DNA of 64,000 bases from assembly GCA_002418265.1 (NCBI GenBank), contig DIDS01000007.1, forward strand, positions 36,925-100,924, in the 5' to 3' direction. A program made the translations under genes and the position numbers. The DNA is from Acidimicrobiia bacterium UBA5794 (GTDB taxonomy: Bacteria > Actinomycetota > Acidimicrobiia > Spongiisociales > UBA5794). Positions 1-6,840 of this stretch are shown here, one piece after another; the stretch's first letter is position 1; every line of letters begins with the position of its first letter. The notes under the pieces are model-generated. The model was not told where the DNA came from, ran no database searches, and saw nothing but the letters and a program-made list of their open reading frames with translations.

Positions 1-221
1 GCATCGGTGAAAGCTTCCCTACCGTTGTGATCAGCCCATTCGACGACCGCCGTCTCGATCCCTGCATTGTGTGCCCGGGTCAGCCCATACGCCTCGAGTC
101 GGTCCGATACAACCCCAACGATCCGGCAGCCAAAGTCTGCATCACGTGAGGCATCGATGAGAGCCTGAAGGTTCGTCCCACTCCCTGAGATCAGAACGGC
201 GATGGGAAGCTTCCGTGGCAT
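1..221 (-). CDS. purN: Phosphoribosylglycinamide formyltransferase PurN (partial, C-terminus outside window)
   Basis: Only the N-terminal 73 or so residues are present; the gene runs off the left edge. The reading starts MPRKLPIAVLISGSGTNLQA, and SGSGTNLQ is the phosphate-binding loop of GAR transformylase, the third step of purine synthesis, which formylates GAR using 10-formyl-THF. The strand Rossmann pattern continues through VVSDR and AVVEW. A TAGGAT hexamer ends 7 nt before the ATG, so the mRNA is probably leaderless. It is divergent from the next gene. Purine genes guaA and guaB3 lie further along on the same strand. Confidence 0.93.
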   Translation of the reverse strand, partial: MPRKLPIAVLISGSGTNLQALIDASRDADFGCRIVGVVSDRLEAYGLTRAHNAGIETAVVEWADHNGREAFTD

Positions 222-228
222 CGCCTCA

Positions 229-234
229 ATCCTA
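229..234 (-). promoter_or_regulatory. -10 element of leaderless purN promoter
   Basis: TAGGAT on the minus strand with exactly 7 nt to the purN ATG. This TANNNT-N6/7-start arrangement recurs at many genes here. No clear -35 is visible. Confidence 0.5.
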
Positions 235-306
235 CAAGTGTCCCCGCCTCGACACATTCTGCGCCCTTCATACGCTTCCGGTTGTATGGGGCCCCGAATG
301 GGTGGG

Positions 307-312
307 TAGGCT
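307..312 (+). promoter_or_regulatory. -10 element of leaderless promoter for the DinB/MDMPI-like gene
   Basis: TAGGCT followed by 6 nt and ATG at 319. The placement argues that translation starts at this ATG and not at the two in-frame GTG codons just before it, which would lie upstream of the transcript start. Confidence 0.5.
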
Positions 313-318
313 GTGGTG

Positions 319-1044
319 ATGTATGGGGCGAGCTATCGAGCGGGGCATGAACGAGTTATTGCTCTCGTCGTTGACCACGAGTCAGACACCATTGTCCCTG
401 CCTGCCCGGAGTGGACGACGACCGATGTCGTACGCCACCTTGCGGGGATCTCGGCTGATCTCACCAACCGTGTGTTCGACGGTTTCGCAAGCGACAAGTG
501 GACTGCCACGCAGGTCAGCAGCCGCAGAGGCCTCACGCTCGACGAGGTGATCACGGAGTGGCGAACAACGATCGACGGGGCCGTTGATGTCCTCGACACC
601 ATCGATGCGCAGGGTCTCGCTGACCAGCTGAACTCGGTACTCGGGCCGATCCCGCCCTCCGTCATTCCTGCAATGGCGGTGAGCGACATTCTCCACCACG
701 AATTTGATCTTCGGAACGCTTTCGGTGACACCTCGGGACGCGATCTGATTGAGGTCCACGTTGCTGCAGGTGGACATGTCCGGTCCCTCAGACCGATCTT
801 CGCAGCGATGGGTCTCCCGACGATTCGGATCGAAGCAAGCAATACGGGACAGACATGGGGTATCGGACGAGACCAGCCTGTTGCGACGGCATCGGCATCA
901 TCGTTCGAGCTGTTGAGGGGCATCGGCGGCCGTCGAACCCGCGACGAGATGCTGGCGTGGGACTGGGATGGCGACGGCGAACCCTTCGTCGACTCAATGG
1001 TGCTTCCACACCTTGGGATGCGCACCGCATCGCTCCGTGAGTAG
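319..1044 (+). CDS. Maleylpyruvate isomerase / DinB-like metal-binding family protein
   Basis: A 241-residue protein that looks like the actinobacterial mycothiol-dependent maleylpyruvate isomerase N-terminal family (DinB-like four-helix bundle). The WTTTDVVRHLAG segment near residue 35 and the HHEFDLRNAFG segment near 135 carry the His residues and acidic neighbours typical of the metal site. Members act as thiol-dependent S-transferases or isomerases on small molecules, but the substrate cannot be read from sequence. It is monocistronic, starts from a leaderless promoter, and converges on sucD with a hairpin between them. The family call is fairly safe; the activity is not. Confidence 0.7.
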   Translation: MYGASYRAGHERVIALVVDHESDTIVPACPEWTTTDVVRHLAGISADLTNRVFDGFASDKWTATQVSSRRGLTLDEVITEWRTTIDGAVDVLDTIDAQGLADQLNSVLGPIPPSVIPAMAVSDILHHEFDLRNAFGDTSGRDLIEVHVAAGGHVRSLRPIFAAMGLPTIRIEASNTGQTWGIGRDQPVATASASSFELLRGIGGRRTRDEMLAWDWDGDGEPFVDSMVLPHLGMRTASLRE

Positions 1045-1067
1045 ATCTCGGGCACCGGTCGTTCTGT

Positions 1068-1102
1068 GGGTTCCATTGTGTCGTCAACATGCAATGGAAC
1101 CC
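1068..1102. terminator. Hairpin between convergent genes
   Basis: An 11-bp perfect inverted repeat (GGGTTCCATTG and its complement) around a 13-nt loop lies between the MDMPI-like gene and sucD. There is no T-tract on either side, so it is either a weak bidirectional terminator or a 3'-end stabiliser. Confidence 0.55.
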
Positions 1103-1124
1103 TGGGTATGAGACGGGGTTCGGG

Positions 1125-2048
1125 CTATCCCATGGCTTGGAGCATGGCGGTGCCCATGTCTGTTGGGGTGGGGGCGATGACCACGCCTGCGGCTTCAAGG
1201 GCCTCGATCTTGGCTGCAGCGGTTCCCTTGCCACCCGAGATGATCGCACCGGCGTGACCCATGCGCTTGCCGGGAGGCGCAGAGGTTCCTGCGATGAAAC
1301 CGGCAACCGGTTTGTTCATGTTTGCGGTGATCCACTCGGCTGCTTCCTCCTCAGCGGTTCCACCGATCTCACCGATCATGATCACACCCTCGGTATCGGG
1401 GTCATCGTTGAACAGCTTCAGGCAGTCCACAAAGTTGGTGCCGTTGACAGGGTCACCGCCGATGCCGATGGCCGTCGTCTGGCCAAGCCCGCTCAGCGTC
1501 AGCTGATGCACGGCCTCATAGGTCAGGGTTCCTGACCGAGACACCACACCGATCTTGCCCGGCGTGTGGATGTAGCCCGGCATGATTCCGATCTTGCACT
1601 CCTGTGGGGTGATGACCCCTGGGCAGTTGGGTCCAACAAGTCGCACATCGCGATCCTGGAGGTAACGCTTTGCTATCACCATGTCAGCAACAGGGATTCC
1701 CTCGGTGATACAGATGATGAGCGGCATGCCAGCCTCTGCTGCCTCCATAATGGCGTCTGCGGCGAACGGTGGTGGCACATACACGACGCTTGCGTTCGCA
1801 CCCGTTGCGTCCACCGCCTCGATGAGCGATCGAAAGATCGGGAGCTCGACCGAATAGGTGTTCTGTCGGCCCTGGACGCCGGAATGGTCGGTCTCGCCTG
1901 AGAACGACTCGGTCTGGCCTGCCCGCGACGGGTGCACGGCACCAACCATGTTGGTGCCGTAGGCGATTGCTTTGTCCGTGTGGAAGCTTCCGGTCTTGCC
2001 GAGGCCTTGAACCAGAACCTTTGTGTCCTTGTTGACGAGCACACTCAT
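1125..2048 (-). CDS. sucD: Succinyl-CoA ligase (ADP/GDP-forming) subunit alpha
   Basis: A 307-residue subunit of succinyl-CoA synthetase, which interconverts succinyl-CoA and succinate with substrate-level phosphorylation in the TCA cycle. The N-terminal CoA-binding Rossmann fold shows KVLVQGLGKTGSFH. The ligase half carries GHAGAIISGGKG, whose His (about 265) is the phosphohistidine. It is slightly longer than usual because of an insert around residues 42-60, where most homologues have a short Gly-rich loop. The start overlaps the end of sucC by 4 nt, so the two are translationally coupled. Confidence 0.97.
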   Translation of the reverse strand: MSVLVNKDTKVLVQGLGKTGSFHTDKAIAYGTNMVGAVHPSRAGQTESFSGETDHSGVQGRQNTYSVELPIFRSLIEAVDATGANASVVYVPPPFAADAIMEAAEAGMPLIICITEGIPVADMVIAKRYLQDRDVRLVGPNCPGVITPQECKIGIMPGYIHTPGKIGVVSRSGTLTYEAVHQLTLSGLGQTTAIGIGGDPVNGTNFVDCLKLFNDDPDTEGVIMIGEIGGTAEEEAAEWITANMNKPVAGFIAGTSAPPGKRMGHAGAIISGGKGTAAAKIEALEAAGVVIAPTPTDMGTAMLQAMG

Positions 2049-3268
2049 TTGGCCAACTCCACGATCTTGACAGCTCCGTCTTTCATGTCCTCGGCACTCA
2101 CCACGTTGAGTTCGGACTCATTGATGATCTGCTTTCCGAGTTCAACGTTCGTTCCTTCAAGGCGCACCACGAGCGGGACGTCAAGGCCGACTTCGTGCAC
2201 TGCGGCCACGATGCCTTCTGCAATGGTGTCGCAGCGCATGATGCCTCCAAAGATGTTGACAAAGATGCCCTTTACGTTCGGATCTGCGGTGATGATCTTG
2301 AACGCTGCCGCAATCTGTTCCTTTTCGGCACCTCCGCCAACGTCAAGGAAGTTGGCCGGTTCGCCCCCGACGTACTTGATGATGTCCATGGTTGCCATGG
2401 CGAGACCTGCCCCGTTGACCATGCAACCGATCGAACCGTCGAGTTTGATGAAGCTGAGCCCGTATTCCTTGGCCTGCGCCTCGGCCGCGTCCTCTTCGGA
2501 TGGATCCCGGAGTGCAACGATCTCGGGATGTCGAAACAAAGCGTTGGCCTCGAACGACATCTTTCCGTCGAGCGCCATGACCCGTCCATCGGTTGTGACG
2601 ACGAGTGGGTTGATCTCAACGAGGTCCGTGTCGAGGTCCACCGCGGCCTTCGTGAGCGTTTTGAGGAAGACTGCGGCGTTTCGTGCTGCTGGTCCCTCAA
2701 GCCCGAGACCCGCTGCAACCCGAGCCGCTTGAAAATCTCTCAGCCCAAACGCCGGATCAATCTCTTCCTTGAGGATCTTTTCGGGCGTCTCCTCGGCAAC
2801 GACTTCGATCTCGGTTCCCCCCTCAGTGGAGGCCATGACAATGTTGCGGCTGGTGGATCGGTCAAGCAGCACTGACAGGTAGAGCTCTGTCGCGATATCG
2901 ATGCCCTGTTCGATGTAGAGCCGGTTGACGGTCTTGCCCTCTGGTCCGGTCTGGACCGTGACGAGCGTAGAACCGAGCATCTTTGATGCGAGCTCAGCGA
3001 CCTTCGCCTTCGTTGCTTCAACGCCACCATCGATGCCGTCAAGAACAACATTGACACCGCCAAGCTCAGGATGCTCGATGAATCGACCCTTGCCCCGGCC
3101 CCCCGCATGGATCTGGGACTTCACAACAACGACAGGATTCCCCGTCTCCGCAACGAGCTTGGCTGCAGCCGCACCAGCGGCATCGGGGTCGGTGACCATG
3201 ATGCCCGCTGGCACGGAGAGCCCTGCGTCCTTCATCAGGGCCTTGGCCTGGTATTCGTGGATCTTCAC
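2045..3268 (-). CDS. sucC: Succinyl-CoA ligase subunit beta
   Basis: A 407-residue beta subunit that binds the nucleotide and pairs with SucD. It opens with the family signature MKIHEYQAKALMKDAG; the ATP-grasp region includes KSQIHAGGRGKG, and the C-terminal ligase domain has the GGIMRCDTIAEGI stretch. Translation starts at a GTG preceded by a strong GAGGAGGG ribosome-binding site. The gene begins 44 bp after a methylmalonyl-CoA mutase B12 subunit on the same strand, so the three probably form one operon delivering and using succinyl-CoA. Confidence 0.97.
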   Translation of the reverse strand: MKIHEYQAKALMKDAGLSVPAGIMVTDPDAAGAAAAKLVAETGNPVVVVKSQIHAGGRGKGRFIEHPELGGVNVVLDGIDGGVEATKAKVAELASKMLGSTLVTVQTGPEGKTVNRLYIEQGIDIATELYLSVLLDRSTSRNIVMASTEGGTEIEVVAEETPEKILKEEIDPAFGLRDFQAARVAAGLGLEGPAARNAAVFLKTLTKAAVDLDTDLVEINPLVVTTDGRVMALDGKMSFEANALFRHPEIVALRDPSEEDAAEAQAKEYGLSFIKLDGSIGCMVNGAGLAMATMDIIKYVGGEPANFLDVGGGAEKEQIAAAFKIITADPNVKGIFVNIFGGIMRCDTIAEGIVAAVHEVGLDVPLVVRLEGTNVELGKQIINESELNVVSAEDMKDGAVKIVELAK

Positions 3269-3312
3269 GTGCCCTCCTCGGGTGCGGTTGCGTGCGTGTT
3301 GTTGGGCGCCGG

Positions 3313-3705
3313 TCAGTCCGGCGAAAAGGTCTCAGCGACCCACGTTTGGATCGTTTCCAGCGAGGTTCCCGGCCCAAAGATCTTTGCAATGCCTGAGGCC
3401 TCGAGTTCGGGGATGTCCGCGTCGGGAATGATGCCGCCACCGAACACGACCACATCGCTGGCCCCCCGTTCGGCGAGTTCAGCAACCACACTCGGAAACA
3501 GCGTCTTGTGTGCACCCGACAGAGCAGAAAGCCCGACCCCGTCGACATCCTCTTGGATGGCGACCGAAGCGATGTTTGCTGGCGTTTGGTGCAGACCGGT
3601 GTAGATCACCTCACAACCGGCATCTCGCAGTGCTCGGGCGACAACCTTTGCTCCACGGTCGTGGCCATCAAGGCCGGGCTTTGCAATCAGGATCCGCGTG
3701 GGCAT
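3313..3705 (-). CDS. Methylmalonyl-CoA mutase, cobalamin-binding subunit
   Basis: A 130-residue stand-alone B12-binding domain. The DGHDRG motif (residues 13-18) contains the DxHxxG whose His is the lower axial ligand of cobalamin. SALSGAHKTLF and the VVFGGGIIP loop are the other parts of the nucleotide-tail groove. This is the split form in which the catalytic TIM-barrel subunit is encoded elsewhere; no such gene is in the window. The enzyme isomerises (R)-methylmalonyl-CoA to succinyl-CoA, and the downstream sucCD genes act on that product. A related acyl-CoA mutase substrate cannot be excluded. Confidence 0.88.
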   Translation of the reverse strand: MPTRILIAKPGLDGHDRGAKVVARALRDAGCEVIYTGLHQTPANIASVAIQEDVDGVGLSALSGAHKTLFPSVVAELAERGASDVVVFGGGIIPDADIPELEASGIAKIFGPGTSLETIQTWVAETFSPD

Positions 3706-3760
3706 CAGCCGATGGTAGGTCTGACACAGACGTTCCTTCTGCTGGCTGTCTCGATCAACC

Positions 3761-3766
3761 TAGAGT
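3761..3766 (+). promoter_or_regulatory. -10 element of leaderless promoter for the UPF0014 gene
   Basis: TAGAGT, then 6 nt, then the GTG start at 3773. No Shine-Dalgarno is present, which fits leaderless translation. Confidence 0.45.
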
Positions 3767-3772
3767 CATGAA

Positions 3773-4546
3773 GTGCTCGATCTCAATCCGATCCTCGTAC
3801 TCGGTGCCTCCCTGTCGCTGATTGCCATTGCCGTTGGCGTATCGGTGATCCTCAAGCTCGGATTCGAACGTTCCATCGTGTGGGCGTCTGCACGCGCAGC
3901 ATTCCAGCTCGGCGTGGTGGGGTTCGTGCTTGCCCTTGTTCTCGGTACGGACTGGGAGGCACTGCTTGCTGTCGTGTGGGTGCTCGGTATGGTCGGTATC
4001 GCTGCATGGGTGACGGCCAACCGAGCAGGGACACGCTCGATCTTCCTCTCTGCGGCACTGGCGATCGGAAGCGCAACCGCACTGTCACTTGGCATCGTCT
4101 TCGGTTTTGGCGTGCTCCCGCTCGAGCCGATCCAGGTGATCGTGATCGCGGGGATCACGATCGGGAACGCCCTGACTGGGACGGTGGTGTCTGCCGACCA
4201 GGTTCGTAAGCAGATGACGGAAGGAGCGGCGCAGGTTGAAGGGCTTCTTGCCCTCGGCTTCTCATCCAAGAAGTCCTCGATGTTCGTGGTGCGAGAGGCG
4301 ACACGTGTCGCCCTCCTCCCCCAAATCGAACGCACCAAGGTTGTCGGGCTTGTCTCCCTTCCTGGCGCGATGGCTGGTCTTCTCATCGCAGGCGTCGCGC
4401 CCCTCGACGCCGTGGTGATCCAACTCGTCGTGATGCTCCTCGTTCTTGGAACGGTCGCCATCTCCTCAACGGTGATCGCCGTGCTCACGGCTCGCGCTGG
4501 ATTCACACCCGATCAACGGCTGCGAGCGGTCCCCGGTCAGCGGTGA
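3773..4546 (+). CDS. UPF0014 / FetB-like ABC transporter permease
   Basis: A 257-residue integral membrane protein with about seven hydrophobic segments. The central cytoplasmic region, GNALTGTVVSADQVRKQMTE through LALGFSSKKS and MFVVREATRVALLPQI, matches the UPF0014 family (E. coli FetB/YbbM), the permease of an iron-efflux or metal-related ABC exporter. No ATPase partner (FetA) is adjacent. It is convergent with uvrD, and a heptamer array fills the 29 bp between their ends. Metal specificity is known only for FetB and is not shown here. Confidence 0.82.
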   Translation: MLDLNPILVLGASLSLIAIAVGVSVILKLGFERSIVWASARAAFQLGVVGFVLALVLGTDWEALLAVVWVLGMVGIAAWVTANRAGTRSIFLSAALAIGSATALSLGIVFGFGVLPLEPIQVIVIAGITIGNALTGTVVSADQVRKQMTEGAAQVEGLLALGFSSKKSSMFVVREATRVALLPQIERTKVVGLVSLPGAMAGLLIAGVAPLDAVVIQLVVMLLVLGTVAISSTVIAVLTARAGFTPDQRLRAVPGQR

Positions 4547-4556
4547 GGCGAGAACC

Positions 4557-4581
4557 AGAAGTCCGACGTCAGACGTCAGAC
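4557..4581. repeat. Heptamer array, AGAAGTC/AGACGTC family
   Basis: Three and a half 7-bp units: AGAAGTC, CGACGTC, AGACGTC, then AGAC. The array lies between the UPF0014 gene and uvrD, and the uvrD stop codon (4576-4578) is inside it. Confidence 0.9.
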
Positions 4582-6756
4582 TTTTTCCAGTGGGGCCCAG
4601 GCCAGGAGTAGGCGCTTCGTGCCGGGGCCATCGAAGACAACAACGGCTTCAGCTCGCTCACCGGCTCCGACGATGTCGCGGACGACGCCCTCTCCCCAAT
4701 GGGAGTGGCGCACCCGGTCGCCAGCCTCGATGTCGGCGTCGGAAACAGTCGATGTTGGGGTTCTCGCCTCCATCGTCGCCGATCTCCGTGTCCGCTTGGT
4801 CTTGTGGGTGAGGCTCGCTGGTATCTCGCTGAGGAACCTGCTCGGGCCGTTGAAGTTGTTCTGACCCCACAGATTCCGGCTCCACGCCCTGGTGAGGTAC
4901 AGGCGCTCCTCGGCCCGTGTGATTCCTACGTAACAGAGGCGCCGCTCCTCCTCAAGTTCCTTGGGATCACCAAGCGCCCTCACGTGGGGAAAGACCCCAT
5001 CTTCGAGTCCCGTGAGAAATGCCACGGGGAACTCAAGGCCCTTAGCGTTGTGCAGCGTCATGAGGGTCACGTTCGACGCTTCGATCTTGGCATCGGCGTC
5101 GGCCACGAGACTTATGGCCTCAAGGAACATCTGGAGTTTCCCTGTCCCGTCGAGTGCCGCCCACTCGTCTGGTCCGACAGATGCTGGTCCCGTCTCTGCA
5201 AACTCGGCTGCCGCGCTCTGGAGCTCCTTGAGGTTCTCCTCACGACCCATCGCCTCGATGCTGCGTTCGGCCCGGACGGAGTCGAGATATCCCGTGTCAT
5301 AGAGCACCGCCTCGACCGCTGCCTCGGGACCGAGTGCAGCCTTGGTTGCCACGACGTCCATGAGAGCAACAAATTCGAGAATCGACCTCTTGGCGCGTTC
5401 GGTCAGCTGGTCGATCTCGCCAGCTCGGCGAAGGGCATCCATGAAACCGATAGCTTCGCGTTCGGCAAACCGGTCAACATGCGCGATCGTCGTATCACCA
5501 ATCGAACGCCGCGGAACATTGATGATTCGCTTCAACGCCACCTGGTCGTCCGGATTGACCACGGATCGCAGATATGCAAGCGCGTCCTTCACTTCCCTGC
5601 GGTCGTAGTACTTGAGTCCACCAATGACCTGATAGGCCACGCCAAAGCGGACAAACAGTTCCTCAATCACTCGTGATTGGGCGTTGGTCCGGTAGAACAC
5701 TGCGATGTCGCTCAACGCCATGTCGAGGTCTTCGAGACGGGCAATCTCTTCTGCGATGAACGCAGCCTCCTCGTGTTCATCCTGGCCCTCAAAGACGACG
5801 ATTTGCTCGCCAGATCCCTCATCGGTCCAAAGCTTCTTTGGCTGCCGGGTTGTGTTGTTGACGATGACGGCGTTTGCTGCGTCCAGAATCGTTTGGGTCG
5901 ATCGGTAGTTCTGTTCGAGCAGGATCAGCCTGGCGTCGGGATAGTCCTTTTCAAACGCCATGATGTTGCGCATGTCGGCACCCCGGAAGGCGTAGATCGA
6001 CTGGTCAGAATCTCCAACGACACAGATGTTTCTGTGTTTGTCTGCGAGCATCTTCACAAGAATGTACTGGGCGTGATTGGTGTCCTGATACTCGTCAACG
6101 AGGATGTACCGAAACTTGGTCTGCCATCGGTCAAGTACTGCGGGAAACGCTTGGAGCAGCTCAACGGTGAGCTTGAGGATGTCGTCAAAATCGACCGCTG
6201 ACGCCTCAACCAACCTTTGTTGATACAGCCGATAAATGTCTGAAACCTTGTCGTGGTAGAACCCAGCGTCTTGGGAAGCAAAGGTCTCGTGATCGATCAG
6301 CTCGTTCTTGGCTTTTGAGATCGCACCCTTGATTCGCCGAGGGGGAAACCGTTTCGTATCAAGGTCGAGGTCCTTGATACACATCGATATGAGTCGGACC
6401 GCATCAGCCTCGTCGTATATCGAAAAGGAGCTCCGGTAACCGAATCTGTGGATCTCCTGTCGAAGGATTCGCACGCATGCAGAGTGGAAGGTTGAGACCC
6501 ACATGTTGTAGGCAACGCCGCCCACGAGATCGGCGACGCGTTCTTTCATCTCACCAGCAGCCTTGTTCGTGAATGTGATCGCCAGAATGTCGTACGGAGA
6601 TACGTTCAGGTCCCGAATGAGATGCGCGATCCGGAACGTCAGAACCCGTGTTTTCCCCGATCCGGCACCAGCAATCACAAGCACAGGACCCTCGGTCGCT
6701 GCGACGGCTTCGCGTTGGGTCGGATTGAGATGCGCAAAGAGCGGGGATTCAGTCAC
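4576..6756 (-). CDS. pcrA: ATP-dependent 3'-5' DNA helicase PcrA/UvrD
   Basis: A 726-residue superfamily 1A helicase used in nucleotide-excision repair, replication restart and removal of RecA. Motif I is GAGSGKT (30-36) after the Q-motif LNPTQREAV. Motif II is VDEYQDTN; motif III includes VGDSDQSIYAFRGA; motifs V and VI are LMTLHNAKGLEFP and EERRLCYVGITRAEERL. The C-terminal 50 residues form a small Tudor-like tail as in PcrA. Translation starts at GTG six bases after a TACACT -10. The TGA stop is supplied by the heptamer array, so the last codons may have been reshaped by repeat insertion. Confidence 0.96.
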   Translation of the reverse strand: MTESPLFAHLNPTQREAVAATEGPVLVIAGAGSGKTRVLTFRIAHLIRDLNVSPYDILAITFTNKAAGEMKERVADLVGGVAYNMWVSTFHSACVRILRQEIHRFGYRSSFSIYDEADAVRLISMCIKDLDLDTKRFPPRRIKGAISKAKNELIDHETFASQDAGFYHDKVSDIYRLYQQRLVEASAVDFDDILKLTVELLQAFPAVLDRWQTKFRYILVDEYQDTNHAQYILVKMLADKHRNICVVGDSDQSIYAFRGADMRNIMAFEKDYPDARLILLEQNYRSTQTILDAANAVIVNNTTRQPKKLWTDEGSGEQIVVFEGQDEHEEAAFIAEEIARLEDLDMALSDIAVFYRTNAQSRVIEELFVRFGVAYQVIGGLKYYDRREVKDALAYLRSVVNPDDQVALKRIINVPRRSIGDTTIAHVDRFAEREAIGFMDALRRAGEIDQLTERAKRSILEFVALMDVVATKAALGPEAAVEAVLYDTGYLDSVRAERSIEAMGREENLKELQSAAAEFAETGPASVGPDEWAALDGTGKLQMFLEAISLVADADAKIEASNVTLMTLHNAKGLEFPVAFLTGLEDGVFPHVRALGDPKELEEERRLCYVGITRAEERLYLTRAWSRNLWGQNNFNGPSRFLSEIPASLTHKTKRTRRSATMEARTPTSTVSDADIEAGDRVRHSHWGEGVVRDIVGAGERAEAVVVFDGPGTKRLLLAWAPLEKV

Positions 6757-6762
6757 GCTCCG

Positions 6763-6768
6763 AGTGTA
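6763..6768 (-). promoter_or_regulatory. -10 element of leaderless pcrA/uvrD promoter
   Basis: TACACT with 6 nt to the GTG start. The -35 zone falls at the edge of the adjacent heptamer array. Confidence 0.5.
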
Positions 6769-6780
6769 AGTCGGAGGGCC

Positions 6781-6840
6781 GATGACCGATGACCGATGAC
6801 CGATGACCGATGAAAGCTGTGAGCTGTGAGCTGAAAGCTC
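6781..6840. repeat. Composite heptamer array: GATGACC family joined to GAAAGCT/GCTGTGA family
   Basis: Four perfect GATGACC units run in phase through one GATGAAA unit into GCTGTGA, GCTGTGA and GCTGAAA. It spans the gap between the pcrA promoter and the end of the cheA-like gene, and the cheA TAG stop begins at the next base. Confidence 0.95.

Noticed and set aside
333..1094. Long open frame opposite the MDMPI-like gene
   Set aside because: Shadow frame with Arg/Ser-rich low-complexity composition; the plus-strand gene has clear family motifs.
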